Positions 44,214 to 53,872 of a stretch of 64,000 bases of DNA are shown piece by piece. This DNA comes from Brotonthovivens ammoniilytica. Lineage in GTDB: Bacteria; Bacillota; Clostridia; Lachnospirales; Lachnospiraceae. The stretch covers positions 124,001 through 188,000 of the forward strand of contig NZ_JAOQJQ010000003.1 in the NCBI RefSeq assembly GCF_025566885.1. Direction: 5' to 3'. The notes below the pieces were generated by a model. The model saw only the letters and a list, made by a program, of their open reading frames with translations. It ran no database searches and had not been told where the DNA came from. The translations under genes were made by a program, and so were the position numbers. The number at the start of each line of letters is the position of its first letter. Positions within the stretch are counted from its first letter, which is position 1.

Positions 44214-44945
44214 ATGAAAAAATGGAAAAAAGGACTGCTTGCCGCCGGCATTGCAGCAGCAGTGATTGTGCTTGTGTTTACTATTTATGTACAGCAGTAT
44301 TATCACAGCCAGGTGGATGTAGCCACAGAAGAAAGAGAGGAATCCAATTTACAGATTCAGGAGGAAAATGGGTACATAGAAATCCTTCCGAAAAATGAAA
44401 AAACAGACACCGCATTTATTTTTTATCCTGGTGCCAAGGTAGAGTACACATCGTATCTGCCTCTGATGGAATTGCTGGCAGATCAGGGAATCGCCTGCTA
44501 TCTGATGCATATGCCATGCAATCTGGCGGTTTTTCATGTGGATGCAGCTGATACGATTTTGGAAAAATATTCGTATAAACATTATTATATTGGAGGGCAT
44601 TCCCTTGGGGGAGCTATGGCAGCTGCATATCTTGACGGAAATGCAGATCAGTACGATGGCCTTGTGCTTCTGGGAGCCTACTCCACCAAAGACTTAAGTA
44701 ATACGGATTTAAAGGTACTTTCTGTTTATGGAAGTGAGGATCAGGTGTTAAGCAGGGAAAAATATCAGGAAGATCTTGATAATCTTCCTGATTCCCTTAA
44801 GGAGCTGGTGATTGAAGGCGGTAATCATGCATATTACGGAAATTACGGAGAACAGAAAAAAGACGGAACGGCTTTGGTTACAAGGCAGCAGCAGCAAAAG
44901 GAAACGGCAGAGGCTATTTATGAGCTGATACAGACAAATAAATGA
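44214..44945 (+). CDS. Membrane-anchored alpha/beta hydrolase
   Basis: A 243-residue alpha/beta hydrolase with an N-terminal signal anchor (KKGLLAAGIAAAVIVLVFTI). The nucleophile elbow is GGHSLGG near residue 130; the acid and His are likely in VYGSEDQVL and IEGGNHAYYG. It resembles dienelactone-hydrolase or lysophospholipase-like enzymes, probably outside the membrane. It precedes the sugar kinase gene by 31 bases and might share its transcript. Substrate unknown. Confidence 0.82.
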   Translation: MKKWKKGLLAAGIAAAVIVLVFTIYVQQYYHSQVDVATEEREESNLQIQEENGYIEILPKNEKTDTAFIFYPGAKVEYTSYLPLMELLADQGIACYLMHMPCNLAVFHVDAADTILEKYSYKHYYIGGHSLGGAMAAAYLDGNADQYDGLVLLGAYSTKDLSNTDLKVLSVYGSEDQVLSREKYQEDLDNLPDSLKELVIEGGNHAYYGNYGEQKKDGTALVTRQQQQKETAEAIYELIQTNK

Positions 44946-44976
44946 TCTAATGAGAGATCATCAGGAGGAGGATTTT

Positions 44977-46584
44977 ATGAACCAGAGACAGATGGCAGTC
45001 AAAGACATGATATTGCAGGGAAACACGTATCTTGGAATTGAGTTTGGGTCTACCAGGATTAAGGCGGTACTGATTGATGAGGAGCATAATCCTGTTGCGT
45101 CCGGCAGTCATGAATGGGAAAACCGCTATGAAAATAATCTCTGGACGTATTCGCTGGAGGATATTTTTCAGGGGCTTCAGGACAGTTATCAGAAAATGTC
45201 AGAAGATGTGAAAAAACAATATGGAGTTGAAATCGTGAGGGTGAAAGGCATTGGTTTCAGTGCTATGATGCACGGATATATGGCTTTTGATAAAAATGGA
45301 AATCTGCTGGTGCCCTTTCGAACCTGGAGAAACAGCAATACGAAGAAGGCGTCAGAGATTTTGACGGAATATTTTGATTTTCATATTCCTGAGCGGTGGA
45401 GTATTGCGCATCTGTATCAGGCTGTTTTAAATCAGGAAGATCATGTGAATAAGATTGCGTTTATTACAACGCTGGCTGGATTTATTCACTGGAAATTAAC
45501 CGGTGAAAAAGTGATTGGAATCGGAGATGCTTCCGGAATGTTTCCCATTGACTCTGATCTTAAAGATTATGACAGGGAGCTGATTGACAGGTTTGATCAG
45601 CTTCTGGCTGACAAAGCATACCACTGGAAACTTAAAGAGATACTGCCAAAAGTGCTGACCGCGGGCCAGGAAGCGGGAAGACTGACGCAAGAAGGGGCAA
45701 AGCTTTTAGATCCCAGCGGAAAGCTGCAGGCAGGTATTCCCTTTTGTCCGCCGGAAGGAGATGCGGGAACCGGGATGACAGCAACTAACAGTGTGGCAGT
45801 GCGCACAGGAAATGTATCAGCAGGAACCTCTGTCTTTGCTATGATTGTTCTGGAAAAAGCGTTGAAGAAACTGCATCCGGAAATTGATATGGTGACAACC
45901 CCTTTTGGTGAGCCGGTAGCTATGGTACATGCCAATAACTGCACATCTGACCTGAATGCCTGGGTGAATCTGTTCCGGGAGTTTGCCGAAGGCTGCGGGT
46001 TTTCCATAGATAACAATACACTGTATACCACATTATTTAAAAAAGCCCTGGAGGGAGATGCAGACTGCGGAAATCTGCTTTCTTATTGTTATCTGTCCGG
46101 GGAAAATATTACAGGATGCCAGGAAGGACGTCCGCTGTTTGTCCGCACCCCGGACAGCCGTTTTAATCTGGCGAATTTTATGCGGACGCATTTATATACC
46201 AGTCTTGGAGCCTTGAAAATCGGCATGGATATTCTGCTGAAAGAAGAGGGTGTGTGTATTGATCAGGTCTTTGGACACGGCGGTTTTTTCAAAACTCAGG
46301 GAGTGGGGCAGAGGATCATGGCAGCTGCCATGAATGCTTCCGTATCTGTTATGGAGACTGCCGGAGAAGGAGGCGCCTGGGGGATTGCACTGCTGGCGGC
46401 CTATATGGATCGGAAAGAAGAAACAGAAAGCTTAAGTGAATACCTCTCAGAGAAAGTTTTCAAAGGGCAGGCAGGTTCCTGCATAAAGCCAGATCCGGAA
46501 GATGTGGAAGGATTTGAAACTTTTATTCAGCGGTATAAAGATGGACTGGCTATTGAAAATGCGGCTATTGAGCGTTTTAAATAG
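44977..46584 (+). CDS. FGGY-family carbohydrate kinase (L-ribulokinase-like)
   Basis: A 535-residue sugar kinase. The phosphate-1 loop is YLGIEFGSTRIKAVL, the second phosphate and adenosine regions are seen in GNVSAGTSVFAMI and GHGGFFKTQGVGQR. Directly followed by an AraD-like epimerase gene, it most likely phosphorylates L-ribulose or a related ketopentose. The ATG at 44977 follows AGGAGGAGGATTTT; a longer frame from 44950 is rejected. No isomerase (AraA) is adjacent. Confidence 0.87.
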   Translation: MNQRQMAVKDMILQGNTYLGIEFGSTRIKAVLIDEEHNPVASGSHEWENRYENNLWTYSLEDIFQGLQDSYQKMSEDVKKQYGVEIVRVKGIGFSAMMHGYMAFDKNGNLLVPFRTWRNSNTKKASEILTEYFDFHIPERWSIAHLYQAVLNQEDHVNKIAFITTLAGFIHWKLTGEKVIGIGDASGMFPIDSDLKDYDRELIDRFDQLLADKAYHWKLKEILPKVLTAGQEAGRLTQEGAKLLDPSGKLQAGIPFCPPEGDAGTGMTATNSVAVRTGNVSAGTSVFAMIVLEKALKKLHPEIDMVTTPFGEPVAMVHANNCTSDLNAWVNLFREFAEGCGFSIDNNTLYTTLFKKALEGDADCGNLLSYCYLSGENITGCQEGRPLFVRTPDSRFNLANFMRTHLYTSLGALKIGMDILLKEEGVCIDQVFGHGGFFKTQGVGQRIMAAAMNASVSVMETAGEGGAWGIALLAAYMDRKEETESLSEYLSEKVFKGQAGSCIKPDPEDVEGFETFIQRYKDGLAIENAAIERFK

Positions 46585-46687
46585 ACTGTTTGGAAAATTT
46601 ACATTTTGTCATGGAATCTGAAGCGTGGCAGCTTTCGCATGAAAGTCTGCCTGTTGGGTTCAGAAAAGAAAAGCGGAGAAAATAAAA

Positions 46688-47383
46688 ATGCTGGAAAAAT
46701 TAAAACAGGCAGTATATGAGGCGAATATGCTGCTTCCAAAATATCAACTTGTTACATTTACCTGGGGAAATGTCAGCCAGATTGACCGGGAAACCGGATA
46801 TTTTGCCATTAAACCAAGCGGTGTGGATTATGAAAAACTGACGCCGGACGATATGGTAATTATGGATCTTGAAGGTAACAAAATTGAGGGGAGATTCAAT
46901 CCGTCTTCGGATACGCCTACTCATATAGAAATTTATAAAGCATTTAAAAATGTGGGAGGTATCGTACATACCCACTCCTCCTGGGCAACAAGCTGGGCCC
47001 AGGCCGGCCGGAGCATTCCCTGTTACGGGACAACCCATGCGGATTATATGTATGGAGAGATTCCCTGCGCCAGATGCCTGACAAAAGAGGAAATTGATCA
47101 CGACTATGAAAAGAATACAGGGATTCTCATAGCAGAACTATTCCAGAAATATGATTATGAGGCAGTTCCGGCGGTACTTTGTAAAAATCATGGGCCCTTT
47201 ACATGGGGGAAAGACGGACAGGAAGCGGTACATCATGCAGTTGTCCTGGAGGAAGTTGCAAAAATGGCCGCAAGGTGCGAGATGATTAATCCCAGTGTCC
47301 AGACGGCGCCGCAGGAACTGCAGGATAAGCATTATTACCGGAAGCACGGAAAAGATGCTTATTATGGGCAGAAGCAGCCGTAA
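46688..47383 (+). CDS. araD: L-ribulose-5-phosphate 4-epimerase
   Basis: A 231-residue class II aldolase-fold epimerase. Zinc ligands are H94 and H96 in VHTHSSWA and H168 in KNHGPF; D75 in SSDTPTH matches the catalytic Asp of E. coli AraD. It converts L-ribulose 5-phosphate to D-xylulose 5-phosphate. It follows the kinase gene by 103 bases on the same strand. Length and motifs are normal. Confidence 0.92.
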   Translation: MLEKLKQAVYEANMLLPKYQLVTFTWGNVSQIDRETGYFAIKPSGVDYEKLTPDDMVIMDLEGNKIEGRFNPSSDTPTHIEIYKAFKNVGGIVHTHSSWATSWAQAGRSIPCYGTTHADYMYGEIPCARCLTKEEIDHDYEKNTGILIAELFQKYDYEAVPAVLCKNHGPFTWGKDGQEAVHHAVVLEEVAKMAARCEMINPSVQTAPQELQDKHYYRKHGKDAYYGQKQP

Positions 47384-47569
47384 AGCAGATAGGAAAGGAA
47401 TTCAAATTAATTGAACAGGAAACACAGACGATATTGATTGCAGCATTTGTTAAAATGGTTTTATGCATCTGTTAGTTATAAAAAGAGTGAAAGAAAGTGG
47501 TGAATGAAATCAGCTTTCATACAGTATCTGCATTAAATACGTTGGAGTTTACAGGGAGTGAAGTAGTTT

Positions 47570-48010
47570 ATGGCAAGAAAAAATAATAGTGGATTGTTTT
47601 ATGTCTGCAGTCTTATAGAGTATATTGGGCGTCTGCAGAAATTAAAACGGTCGGAAGTAGTCCGATATATGGGAATGGAAACAATTGAGCGAATATATGA
47701 ATATGCAGATGTGTTTCATTGTGAAGTGATTGATAAAGTAGCGTCAGAATTTGTAATAGAATGTGAGATACCTCAGGGGGAATTTGATAATGTTTCGGAT
47801 TGTCAGTATAAAGTTCCGGATTATTGGACAATTGGAGAAGTATATGAAAGATTAATTGAAGATTGTTATGATGAAAATGAAATTTTATATGGAATTCAGG
47901 AAGTTTACACGTCATGGATTGATGAAGATTTGTCAGACTATAATACAGATTTTTATTATCAGCCGAGAGATTATATAGCGGCGTGTTATCAGGAGGGGAC
48001 TATATTATGA
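47570..48010 (+). CDS. Hypothetical 146-residue acidic protein
   Basis: I do not recognise this protein. It is rich in Asp, Glu and Tyr, has no membrane segment, and begins with a helical stretch FYVCSLIEYIGRLQKLKRSEVV that is loosely reminiscent of DUF3791-type antitoxin-like proteins. The region is more AT-rich than its surroundings, which suggests acquisition. Its stop overlaps an ATG (ATGA at 48007), but that second frame closes after 12 codons, so a partner gene may have been lost. Confidence 0.6.
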   Translation: MARKNNSGLFYVCSLIEYIGRLQKLKRSEVVRYMGMETIERIYEYADVFHCEVIDKVASEFVIECEIPQGEFDNVSDCQYKVPDYWTIGEVYERLIEDCYDENEILYGIQEVYTSWIDEDLSDYNTDFYYQPRDYIAACYQEGTIL

Positions 48011-48045
48011 AAAAACAGAAGGGACTGTATGGGGGTAGGAGTTAA
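48007..48045 (+). pseudogene. ATGA-coupled 12-codon stub, possible remnant partner gene
   Basis: ATG at 48007 overlaps the preceding stop and encodes MKKQKGLYGGRS before a TAA. Coupling of this kind normally joins two full genes. No continuation is evident in the 260 bases that follow. Confidence 0.3.
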
Positions 48046-48245
48046 AGTTAAAGTCCTGCAAACATACAATATTTCACAATTTTTCACCTATTGCTCCGGA
48101 ATATTATCAAAATAATAGAAATTGAGAAAAAAACTTGTCAATCGCCTGTAATTGGAGTATCTTAGACTTGGCGTTGTGCAGGGATGAAGAGATCATTCTT
48201 TCATAAAAGAAGAAAAACCCTGCTCAAATTTCTGCACTGAAACTT

Positions 48246-48279
48246 AAAATGAATTTTGAATATATATAAAATTCATTTT
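48246..48279. promoter_or_regulatory. AT-rich hairpin just before rarA RBS
   Basis: AAAATGAATTTT (48246-48257) is followed by AAAATTCATTTT (48268-48279), a perfect 12-base inverted repeat that ends near the AAAGGA RBS of rarA. It could be an operator or affect translation. Confidence 0.4.
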
Positions 48280-48303
48280 ATTAACGGAAAGGATAGCAAC
48301 AGT

Positions 48304-49632
48304 ATGGATCTGTTTGATTACATGCGTGAGCAGAAAAAAGAAAAAGAATCGCCCTTGGCTTCCAGACTCCGGCCTGCATCTTTAGATGAGGTTGTAGGAC
48401 AGCAGCATATTATAGGAAAAGATAAATTATTATATCGGGCAATTTCAGCAGATAAGCTGCAGTCAGTGATTTTTTACGGACCGCCGGGCACCGGAAAAAC
48501 AACTATTGCCCGTGTTATTGCCAATACTACCAGCGCTGAGTTTATGCAGATCAATGCTACTTCGGCCGGAAAAAAAGATATGGAAGCTGTCATTCAGGAT
48601 GCAAAAAATAATCAGGGGATGTACGGCAGGAAAACAATACTTTTTATAGACGAAATTCATCGTTTTAATAAAGGACAGCAGGACTATCTGCTTCCCTTTG
48701 TTGAGGATGGTACGGTGATTCTCATCGGTGCAACTACTGAAAATCCTTATTTTGAGGTAAATCAGGCTTTGTTATCCAGGTCGGTGGTTTTTGAGCTGCG
48801 CCCGCTGGAGCCTGAAGATATCCGGATACTGTTGAGAAGAGCTGTGGAGGATGAAGTAAAAGGACTTGGTTCCTATGGAGCTGTTCTCGAAGCAGATGCG
48901 GAAAGCTTTCTGGCAGATTTTTGTAACGGCGACGCAAGAAACGCGCTGAATGCCATTGAGCTGGGCGTGCTGACAACACCCCGGTGTGAAGATGGAAAAA
49001 TACATATAACCCTGGATGTTGCAAAAGAATGTATTCAAAAACGGACAGTACGTTACGACAAAGATGGAGACAACCATTATGATACAATCTCTGCATTTAT
49101 TAAAAGTATGCGGGGATCAGATCCTGATGCGGCAGTATACTATCTGGCCCGGATGCTTTATTCCGGCGAGGATATTAAATTTATTGCCAGAAGAATTATG
49201 ATCTGCGCAGCAGAAGATGTAAGTAATGCAGATCCCATGGCTTTGAATGTTGCTGTCAGTGCAGCTTTGGCTGCAGAACGGCTTGGGATGCCGGAAGCCA
49301 GAATCGTATTAAGCCAGGCGGCTGCCTATGTGGCCTGTGCCCCAAAAAGTAATTCGGCGATACTAGCTGTGGACAAAGCTATGGAGCTTGTAAGAAAAGA
49401 CAAAACGCCTCCGGTGCCTGCTCATTTGCAGGACCGCCATTATCAGGGAGCAGAGAAATTGGGAAGAGGAATTGGATACCGATATGCACATGATTATCCT
49501 AATCATTATGTAAACCAGCAGTATCTGCCGGACCCTTATGTGGGAATGCATTTTTATGAGCCGGATAACCAGGGGTATGAAAGTGAGATAAATGCCTATT
49601 TTAAAAAAATAAGGCAGCAGGAGGAAGATTAA
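48304..49632 (+). CDS. rarA: Replication-associated recombination protein RarA (MgsA)
   Basis: A 442-residue AAA+ protein of the RarA/WRNIP1 family. Walker A GPPGTGKT at 59-66, Walker B ILFIDEIHRF, sensor ATTENPYF, and the C-terminal MgsA tetramerisation region ending in GYRYAHDYPNH and YLPDPYVGMHFYEP. It acts at stalled replication forks. The ATG at 48304 gives the usual MDLFDYM opening; an upstream in-frame ATG at 48256 lacks an RBS. It is one base from the aminotransferase gene, sharing a transcript. Confidence 0.95.
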   Translation: MDLFDYMREQKKEKESPLASRLRPASLDEVVGQQHIIGKDKLLYRAISADKLQSVIFYGPPGTGKTTIARVIANTTSAEFMQINATSAGKKDMEAVIQDAKNNQGMYGRKTILFIDEIHRFNKGQQDYLLPFVEDGTVILIGATTENPYFEVNQALLSRSVVFELRPLEPEDIRILLRRAVEDEVKGLGSYGAVLEADAESFLADFCNGDARNALNAIELGVLTTPRCEDGKIHITLDVAKECIQKRTVRYDKDGDNHYDTISAFIKSMRGSDPDAAVYYLARMLYSGEDIKFIARRIMICAAEDVSNADPMALNVAVSAALAAERLGMPEARIVLSQAAAYVACAPKSNSAILAVDKAMELVRKDKTPPVPAHLQDRHYQGAEKLGRGIGYRYAHDYPNHYVNQQYLPDPYVGMHFYEPDNQGYESEINAYFKKIRQQEED

Positions 49633-49633
49633 G

Positions 49634-50917
49634 ATGAAATCATATCAGGAAATGAGTCAGGAAGAATTGATGCAGGAGAGAGCATCGTTAGAGCAGCAGT
49701 ATAAAGAATATTGTGGAAAAGGGTTGAAGCTGGATATGTCCAGAGGAAAACCTTCCTCGGAACAGCTGGATTTATCTATGCCTATGATGGATGTTTTAAA
49801 CAGTGACACCCATTTAAACAGCCGCCTGGGAACTGATCTGCGTAATTATGGAATGGTGGATGGAATTGATGAGGCGAAAGAACTGATTGCATCAATGATT
49901 GATACAAAGCCGGAAAACGTAATTGTTTACGGAAATGCTAGTTTGAACATTATGTACGACTGTATCAGCCGGTCTATGGTTTTCGGCGTTATGGGAGGTA
50001 CTCCCTGGAGTAAACTGGAGAAAGTGAAATTTCTCTGTCCGGTACCCGGCTATGACAGACATTTTGCCATAACAGAAGCTTTTGGAATTGAAATGATTAA
50101 TGTTCCCATGACATCAGAAGGTCCGGATATGGATATGGTGGAAAAGCTTGTAAGTAAGGATGATGCAATAAAAGGAATCTGGTGTGTACCAAAGTATTCA
50201 AATCCCCAGGGAATTTCTTATTCTGATGAAACTGTCCGCCGGTTTGCAAATCTGAAGCCTGCAGCCAAAGATTTTCGTATCTATTGGGATAATGCATATT
50301 GTGTACACCATTTGTTTGAAGATAAACAGGATGAATTGCTGGATATTATATCAGAGTGTGAAAAAGCGGGAAATCCGGATATGGTCTATGAGTTTTGTTC
50401 TACTTCCAAAGTAACATTTTCAGGTGCCGGTATCTCCGGTCTTGCTACCAGTCTGAAAAATAAAGAAGCAATTATAAAACGTCTCAGTGTCCAGACTATT
50501 GGTTTTGATAAGATCAATCAGCTTCGTCATGTAAAATTCCTGAAGAACAAAGCGGGAGTAGAAAATCATATGATGAAACATGCGGCGCTGATCCGGCCGA
50601 AATTTGAGATGATTCTGAAAAAGTTTGAAGAAGAATTAAAAGGGCTTGGCGTTGGAAACTGGGTAGTTCCAAATGGCGGATATTTTATAACTTATGAGGC
50701 AAATGAAGGCTGTGCAAAGTCAATTATTGCAAAAGCCAAGGAAGCCGGAGTAGTTATGACAGGTGCCGGAGCGCCTTATCCTTACAAAAACGATCCGAAA
50801 GATTCTGTAATTCGAATTGCGCCAACGCTTCCGCCTATGGAAGAGCTGATTGCAGCTACAGAAATTTTTATAATCTGTGTAAAGCTTGCCAGCATAGAGA
50901 AACTGCTGAAAGCATAA
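49634..50917 (+). CDS. Aspartate aminotransferase (class I, MocR-like subgroup)
   Basis: A 427-residue PLP enzyme of the Asp_aminotransf (PF12897-like) group, with LDMSRGKPSSEQLDLS near the start, PKYSNPQG, the DNAYCVHH Asp, and the Schiff-base Lys in CSTSKVTFSGAG. Enzymes of this group use aspartate or glutamate with 2-oxoacids. The start is two bases after rarA, inside AGGAGGAAGATTAAG. Substrate assignment rests on family only. Confidence 0.88.
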   Translation: MKSYQEMSQEELMQERASLEQQYKEYCGKGLKLDMSRGKPSSEQLDLSMPMMDVLNSDTHLNSRLGTDLRNYGMVDGIDEAKELIASMIDTKPENVIVYGNASLNIMYDCISRSMVFGVMGGTPWSKLEKVKFLCPVPGYDRHFAITEAFGIEMINVPMTSEGPDMDMVEKLVSKDDAIKGIWCVPKYSNPQGISYSDETVRRFANLKPAAKDFRIYWDNAYCVHHLFEDKQDELLDIISECEKAGNPDMVYEFCSTSKVTFSGAGISGLATSLKNKEAIIKRLSVQTIGFDKINQLRHVKFLKNKAGVENHMMKHAALIRPKFEMILKKFEEELKGLGVGNWVVPNGGYFITYEANEGCAKSIIAKAKEAGVVMTGAGAPYPYKNDPKDSVIRIAPTLPPMEELIAATEIFIICVKLASIEKLLKA

Positions 50918-51005
50918 GACGGCAAGTTAAAAGCAGCAGAAGCATTCGGCTTATTTAGAATGATTAAAAGATAATGAAAAACCATGGTGGAACAGCGGGG
51001 GAGAG

Positions 51006-51917
51006 ATGACTTCACAACAGCTTGAAATATTTTTATCACTGGCAAGGCATTTGAATTTCACCAGGACGGCCAGAGAATATTATACGACCCAGCCTACTGT
51101 CAGCCGGCAGATCAGTCTGCTGGAAGAAGAATGGGGATTTCCTCTGTTTGTGCGCAGCAAAAAGGAAGTGCGCCTGACACCTCAGGGAGCAGTAATGGTG
51201 AAGAAATGCAGGGAGGCTCTGGATGTGATTGGCAGTGGAATCCGGGAAGTTATGAGCATAGAAAACGGAGCGGATCTGACGATACATATTGGATGTCTAG
51301 AGGGCATGAACCTTGATATGTTTGTTGCTCCCACTGCGGCGTATTTTAATAAACATTATCCTAATGTAAATATTTTTATCGAGCGGCGTTCCTTTGGAGA
51401 GCTCAGGGATAAGCTGGAAAAAGGAATATTGGACCTGATTTTCACTCTTGATTTTGAACTGAGATATCTTCAGGATGTTGTATATGATGAATATTATCCT
51501 GTTTTAACAGGACTTTTAATGTCTAAAAACCATCCAATGGCGTCAAAGGAAGATTTGAAAGCAGAAGAGCTGAGCGGAGAGACTTTTATTCTTCCGGATG
51601 ATAAAGAAGCTCCAGGCAGAACCGATGAATTAAAAAGTATTCTTCAGAAAGCCGGCATTCAGTGCGGAAAGATTCTTTATGTTCCTAATCAGGAATCCAT
51701 GCTTTTAAACGCCAGATCCGGCCGGGGGATTGCCTTGATGGACAACAGTCTCAGGGAAGTTTATGATACGGATCACTATCGGTTTCTTGAGCTTCCAAAG
51801 GAAATTGCTCCGTTGTCGGTGGTGTGTGTCTGGAAACGGGGAAACTTAAATCCTGCTGTTGCATTATATGTAAATACATTGTCGGAAAATGAATTTATTG
51901 ATGTATTTGTAAATTAA
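51006..51917 (+). CDS. LysR-family transcriptional regulator
   Basis: A 303-residue LysR-type regulator, N-terminal DNA-binding part LEIFLSLARHLNFTRTAREYY with TTQPTVSRQISLLEEE, then an effector-binding domain. It follows the aminotransferase gene after 88 bases; GGGGGAGAG precedes the ATG. It is convergent with the MFS gene at 52123-53472, which it may control in parallel to the LysR/MFS pair at 40902-43326. Confidence 0.9.
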   Translation: MTSQQLEIFLSLARHLNFTRTAREYYTTQPTVSRQISLLEEEWGFPLFVRSKKEVRLTPQGAVMVKKCREALDVIGSGIREVMSIENGADLTIHIGCLEGMNLDMFVAPTAAYFNKHYPNVNIFIERRSFGELRDKLEKGILDLIFTLDFELRYLQDVVYDEYYPVLTGLLMSKNHPMASKEDLKAEELSGETFILPDDKEAPGRTDELKSILQKAGIQCGKILYVPNQESMLLNARSGRGIALMDNSLREVYDTDHYRFLELPKEIAPLSVVCVWKRGNLNPAVALYVNTLSENEFIDVFVN

Positions 51918-51944
51918 AAAGATGATCGCACTGCGGCGGAATGG

Positions 51945-52010
51945 AGTCATGTCGCAAAGGCGACCCGCCGCAGGCGGAGAATGTGCTTTGCACATTCTTG
52001 TTTAGGAAAA
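51945..52010. repeat. Structured intergenic repeat, copy D
   Basis: It contains GTCGC-AAAG-GCGAC, CCGCCGCAGGCGG and AGAATGTGC-TTT-GCACATTCT followed by TGTTTAG, matching the second half of repeats B1/B2 at 23000-23055. Confidence 0.65.
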
Positions 52011-52041
52011 TGACTGGTTTTATAAAATTATCAAAAACGCA

Positions 52042-52087
52042 AAGTAAGAGGAATCCCATAATACAACGGGATTCCTCTTGCTTATTT
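52042..52087. terminator. Bidirectional terminator between LysR and MFS genes
   Basis: AAGTAAGAGGAATCCC (52042-52057) pairs with GGGATTCCTCTTGCTT (52068-52083) with one mismatch, followed by ATTTA. Confidence 0.75.
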
Positions 52088-52122
52088 ACATCTTTTCATT
52101 CATTTCAAGTGCAGAGTTCATA

Positions 52123-53472
52123 TTATTTTCTGTCTGCTAAAGCGTTGTCAAGTTTTTTGCCTGCTGCTTTTCTGTATGTATCATCTTTTGCTTTTACATG
52201 TTTAGAACTAAACAGAAGCATCAGAATAATGGAAACAATGCCGGCACCTGCAACTACCTTAAAGATCATTGTGTAACCGGAACCGATCATAAGGATTGCA
52301 ATCAGCATAGGACCAAATGCACAGATCAGATTTGCAATTGGATTTACAGCTGCAAAAACAGTACCAAAGTCCTCACGGCGCCAGTACTGAGCTGCCAGTG
52401 ATACGGTAAAGTTAGAAGATGCACCCATAAATAATGCCAGGAAAATCAATGCTGCAACCAGAAGACCCGGTTTTGCAGGGCTGGAAACAGCTCCTAAAAT
52501 ACCTGCGATTAACATAATCACACAGGCGATAATCATAGCTTTCTTCGTTCCAAGTTTCTGATCCAGAACACCCAGTACAAAACTGCCAATAAGACCGAAA
52601 ATCATAATCATGGCCATAACCCCAGCGAAACCGCCGTATTTATCAAGGCCGTCACCCATCTGGGCAAGAATCTGATTGGTCTGTGTCATAGTACCTACAG
52701 AGAACATAAGCAGCAGACCGGCAGGAAGTGTGATAAACCAGAAATCCCGGGTTGTTAATGTGTGATTCAGTTTCCATACAGTTGTTTTCTTGTTTTCAAT
52801 TTCCTCTTCCATCATAGCTTTTGCCATCTCAGGAGTCATATCCGCATTGTTGTCACGGTATGCACCAACTTCTTCCGGATAATCCGGAACAAAAACAAGA
52901 CCAATGATCCAGCCGATAATGAAGATAATCAGGAATGGTGCAAATGCCAGTGCTACATGGGGAGTACCGCCTTTAAAAGCTGTTGCCGCAAAAGCGCCGA
53001 TTACACCGTTACCGATTGGGAACGCAAATGTTGCGATACCCATAACACCTCCTTTTCTGGTTGGGAACCACTGTCCTACCAGAATAGAAAGGGCGAATGT
53101 ACCATACATAACGGAACATACCGTACCGATACCATATACGGCACGCCATAACATCTGCATTCCGCCAGGAATATAACCAGGGATAAACATGATGCCTAAT
53201 AGAAAGATGATTGTTAAAAGCCCCATAAGACAGCCAAGTTTTTTGACACTTCTCAGTCTTCCGATAAAACTTGATGCTATCAGCTGTACAATAACACCGA
53301 TTACGGAAGCCACTGTGTAGATTGTGGATAATGCCTGCTGACCTCCATAGAGTTCAGACAGAATGTTAAGCGGGTAATTTCCCACTGCGGTGTAGGCAAG
53401 GAATGCGGTAGCAATCCAGATAATCAATACCCATCCTCTTACGCCATAACCTCTTACCTTTTTCTGTTCCAT
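52123..53472 (-). CDS. MFS transporter (OFA-like)
   Basis: A 449-residue, 12-helix transporter opening GYGVRGWVLIIWIATAFLAY and carrying the paralogue motif GVLDQKLGTKKAM shared with the MFS encoded at 42019-43326. AGGAGG lies before the ATG. Upstream on the same strand, 400 bases away, is the UroD-like gene; linkage between the two is possible but the gap is large. Substrate unknown. Confidence 0.85.
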   Translation of the reverse strand: MEQKKVRGYGVRGWVLIIWIATAFLAYTAVGNYPLNILSELYGGQQALSTIYTVASVIGVIVQLIASSFIGRLRSVKKLGCLMGLLTIIFLLGIMFIPGYIPGGMQMLWRAVYGIGTVCSVMYGTFALSILVGQWFPTRKGGVMGIATFAFPIGNGVIGAFAATAFKGGTPHVALAFAPFLIIFIIGWIIGLVFVPDYPEEVGAYRDNNADMTPEMAKAMMEEEIENKKTTVWKLNHTLTTRDFWFITLPAGLLLMFSVGTMTQTNQILAQMGDGLDKYGGFAGVMAMIMIFGLIGSFVLGVLDQKLGTKKAMIIACVIMLIAGILGAVSSPAKPGLLVAALIFLALFMGASSNFTVSLAAQYWRREDFGTVFAAVNPIANLICAFGPMLIAILMIGSGYTMIFKVVAGAGIVSIILMLLFSSKHVKAKDDTYRKAAGKKLDNALADRK

Positions 53473-53872
53473 AAAAAAACCTCCTCTTGTTTATATGATT
53501 TTAATCGAAAGCATTTATCTGGAAATACAGATAAAAACTTTCTTTATAAAACCCGCTGTTATATACCGCTGCTGATACAAGTTTGTTACTCACCGCCTGC
53601 AGAGGCGGAAGTCATCCCCTATCTGATATAAATATGAGGTCTGCCGGCAGATGTGCTGGCAGATATTAAGTAACTTGATAGAAACTGCGTTATTTGTATA
53701 AGAATAACAGAATTTATAAAAATTTAATATATGTATATCATACAAAAATGAATGTAAAAATTTGTGCAGAATTGTAGGTTTTATATGAAGCACTTTTTGG
53801 ATATCATCAATCTGTATGTTATACAGAAATAAGAACCGTCCTGTATCTGGCATTTTAAGTGCTGTAAGTGAT
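53473..53872. other. 400-base non-coding gap
   Basis: No frame here has an RBS or recognisable protein. It contains the palindrome CTGTAT-GTT-ATACAG (53812-53826) and AT-rich sequence likely to hold the MFS promoter. Nothing else was identified. Confidence 0.6.

Noticed and set aside
46625..46645. Possible sigma-54 promoter before araD (GTGGCAGCTTTCGCAT)
   Set aside because: The -12 element lacks TTGC at the right spacing and the gene is unrelated to the regulon.
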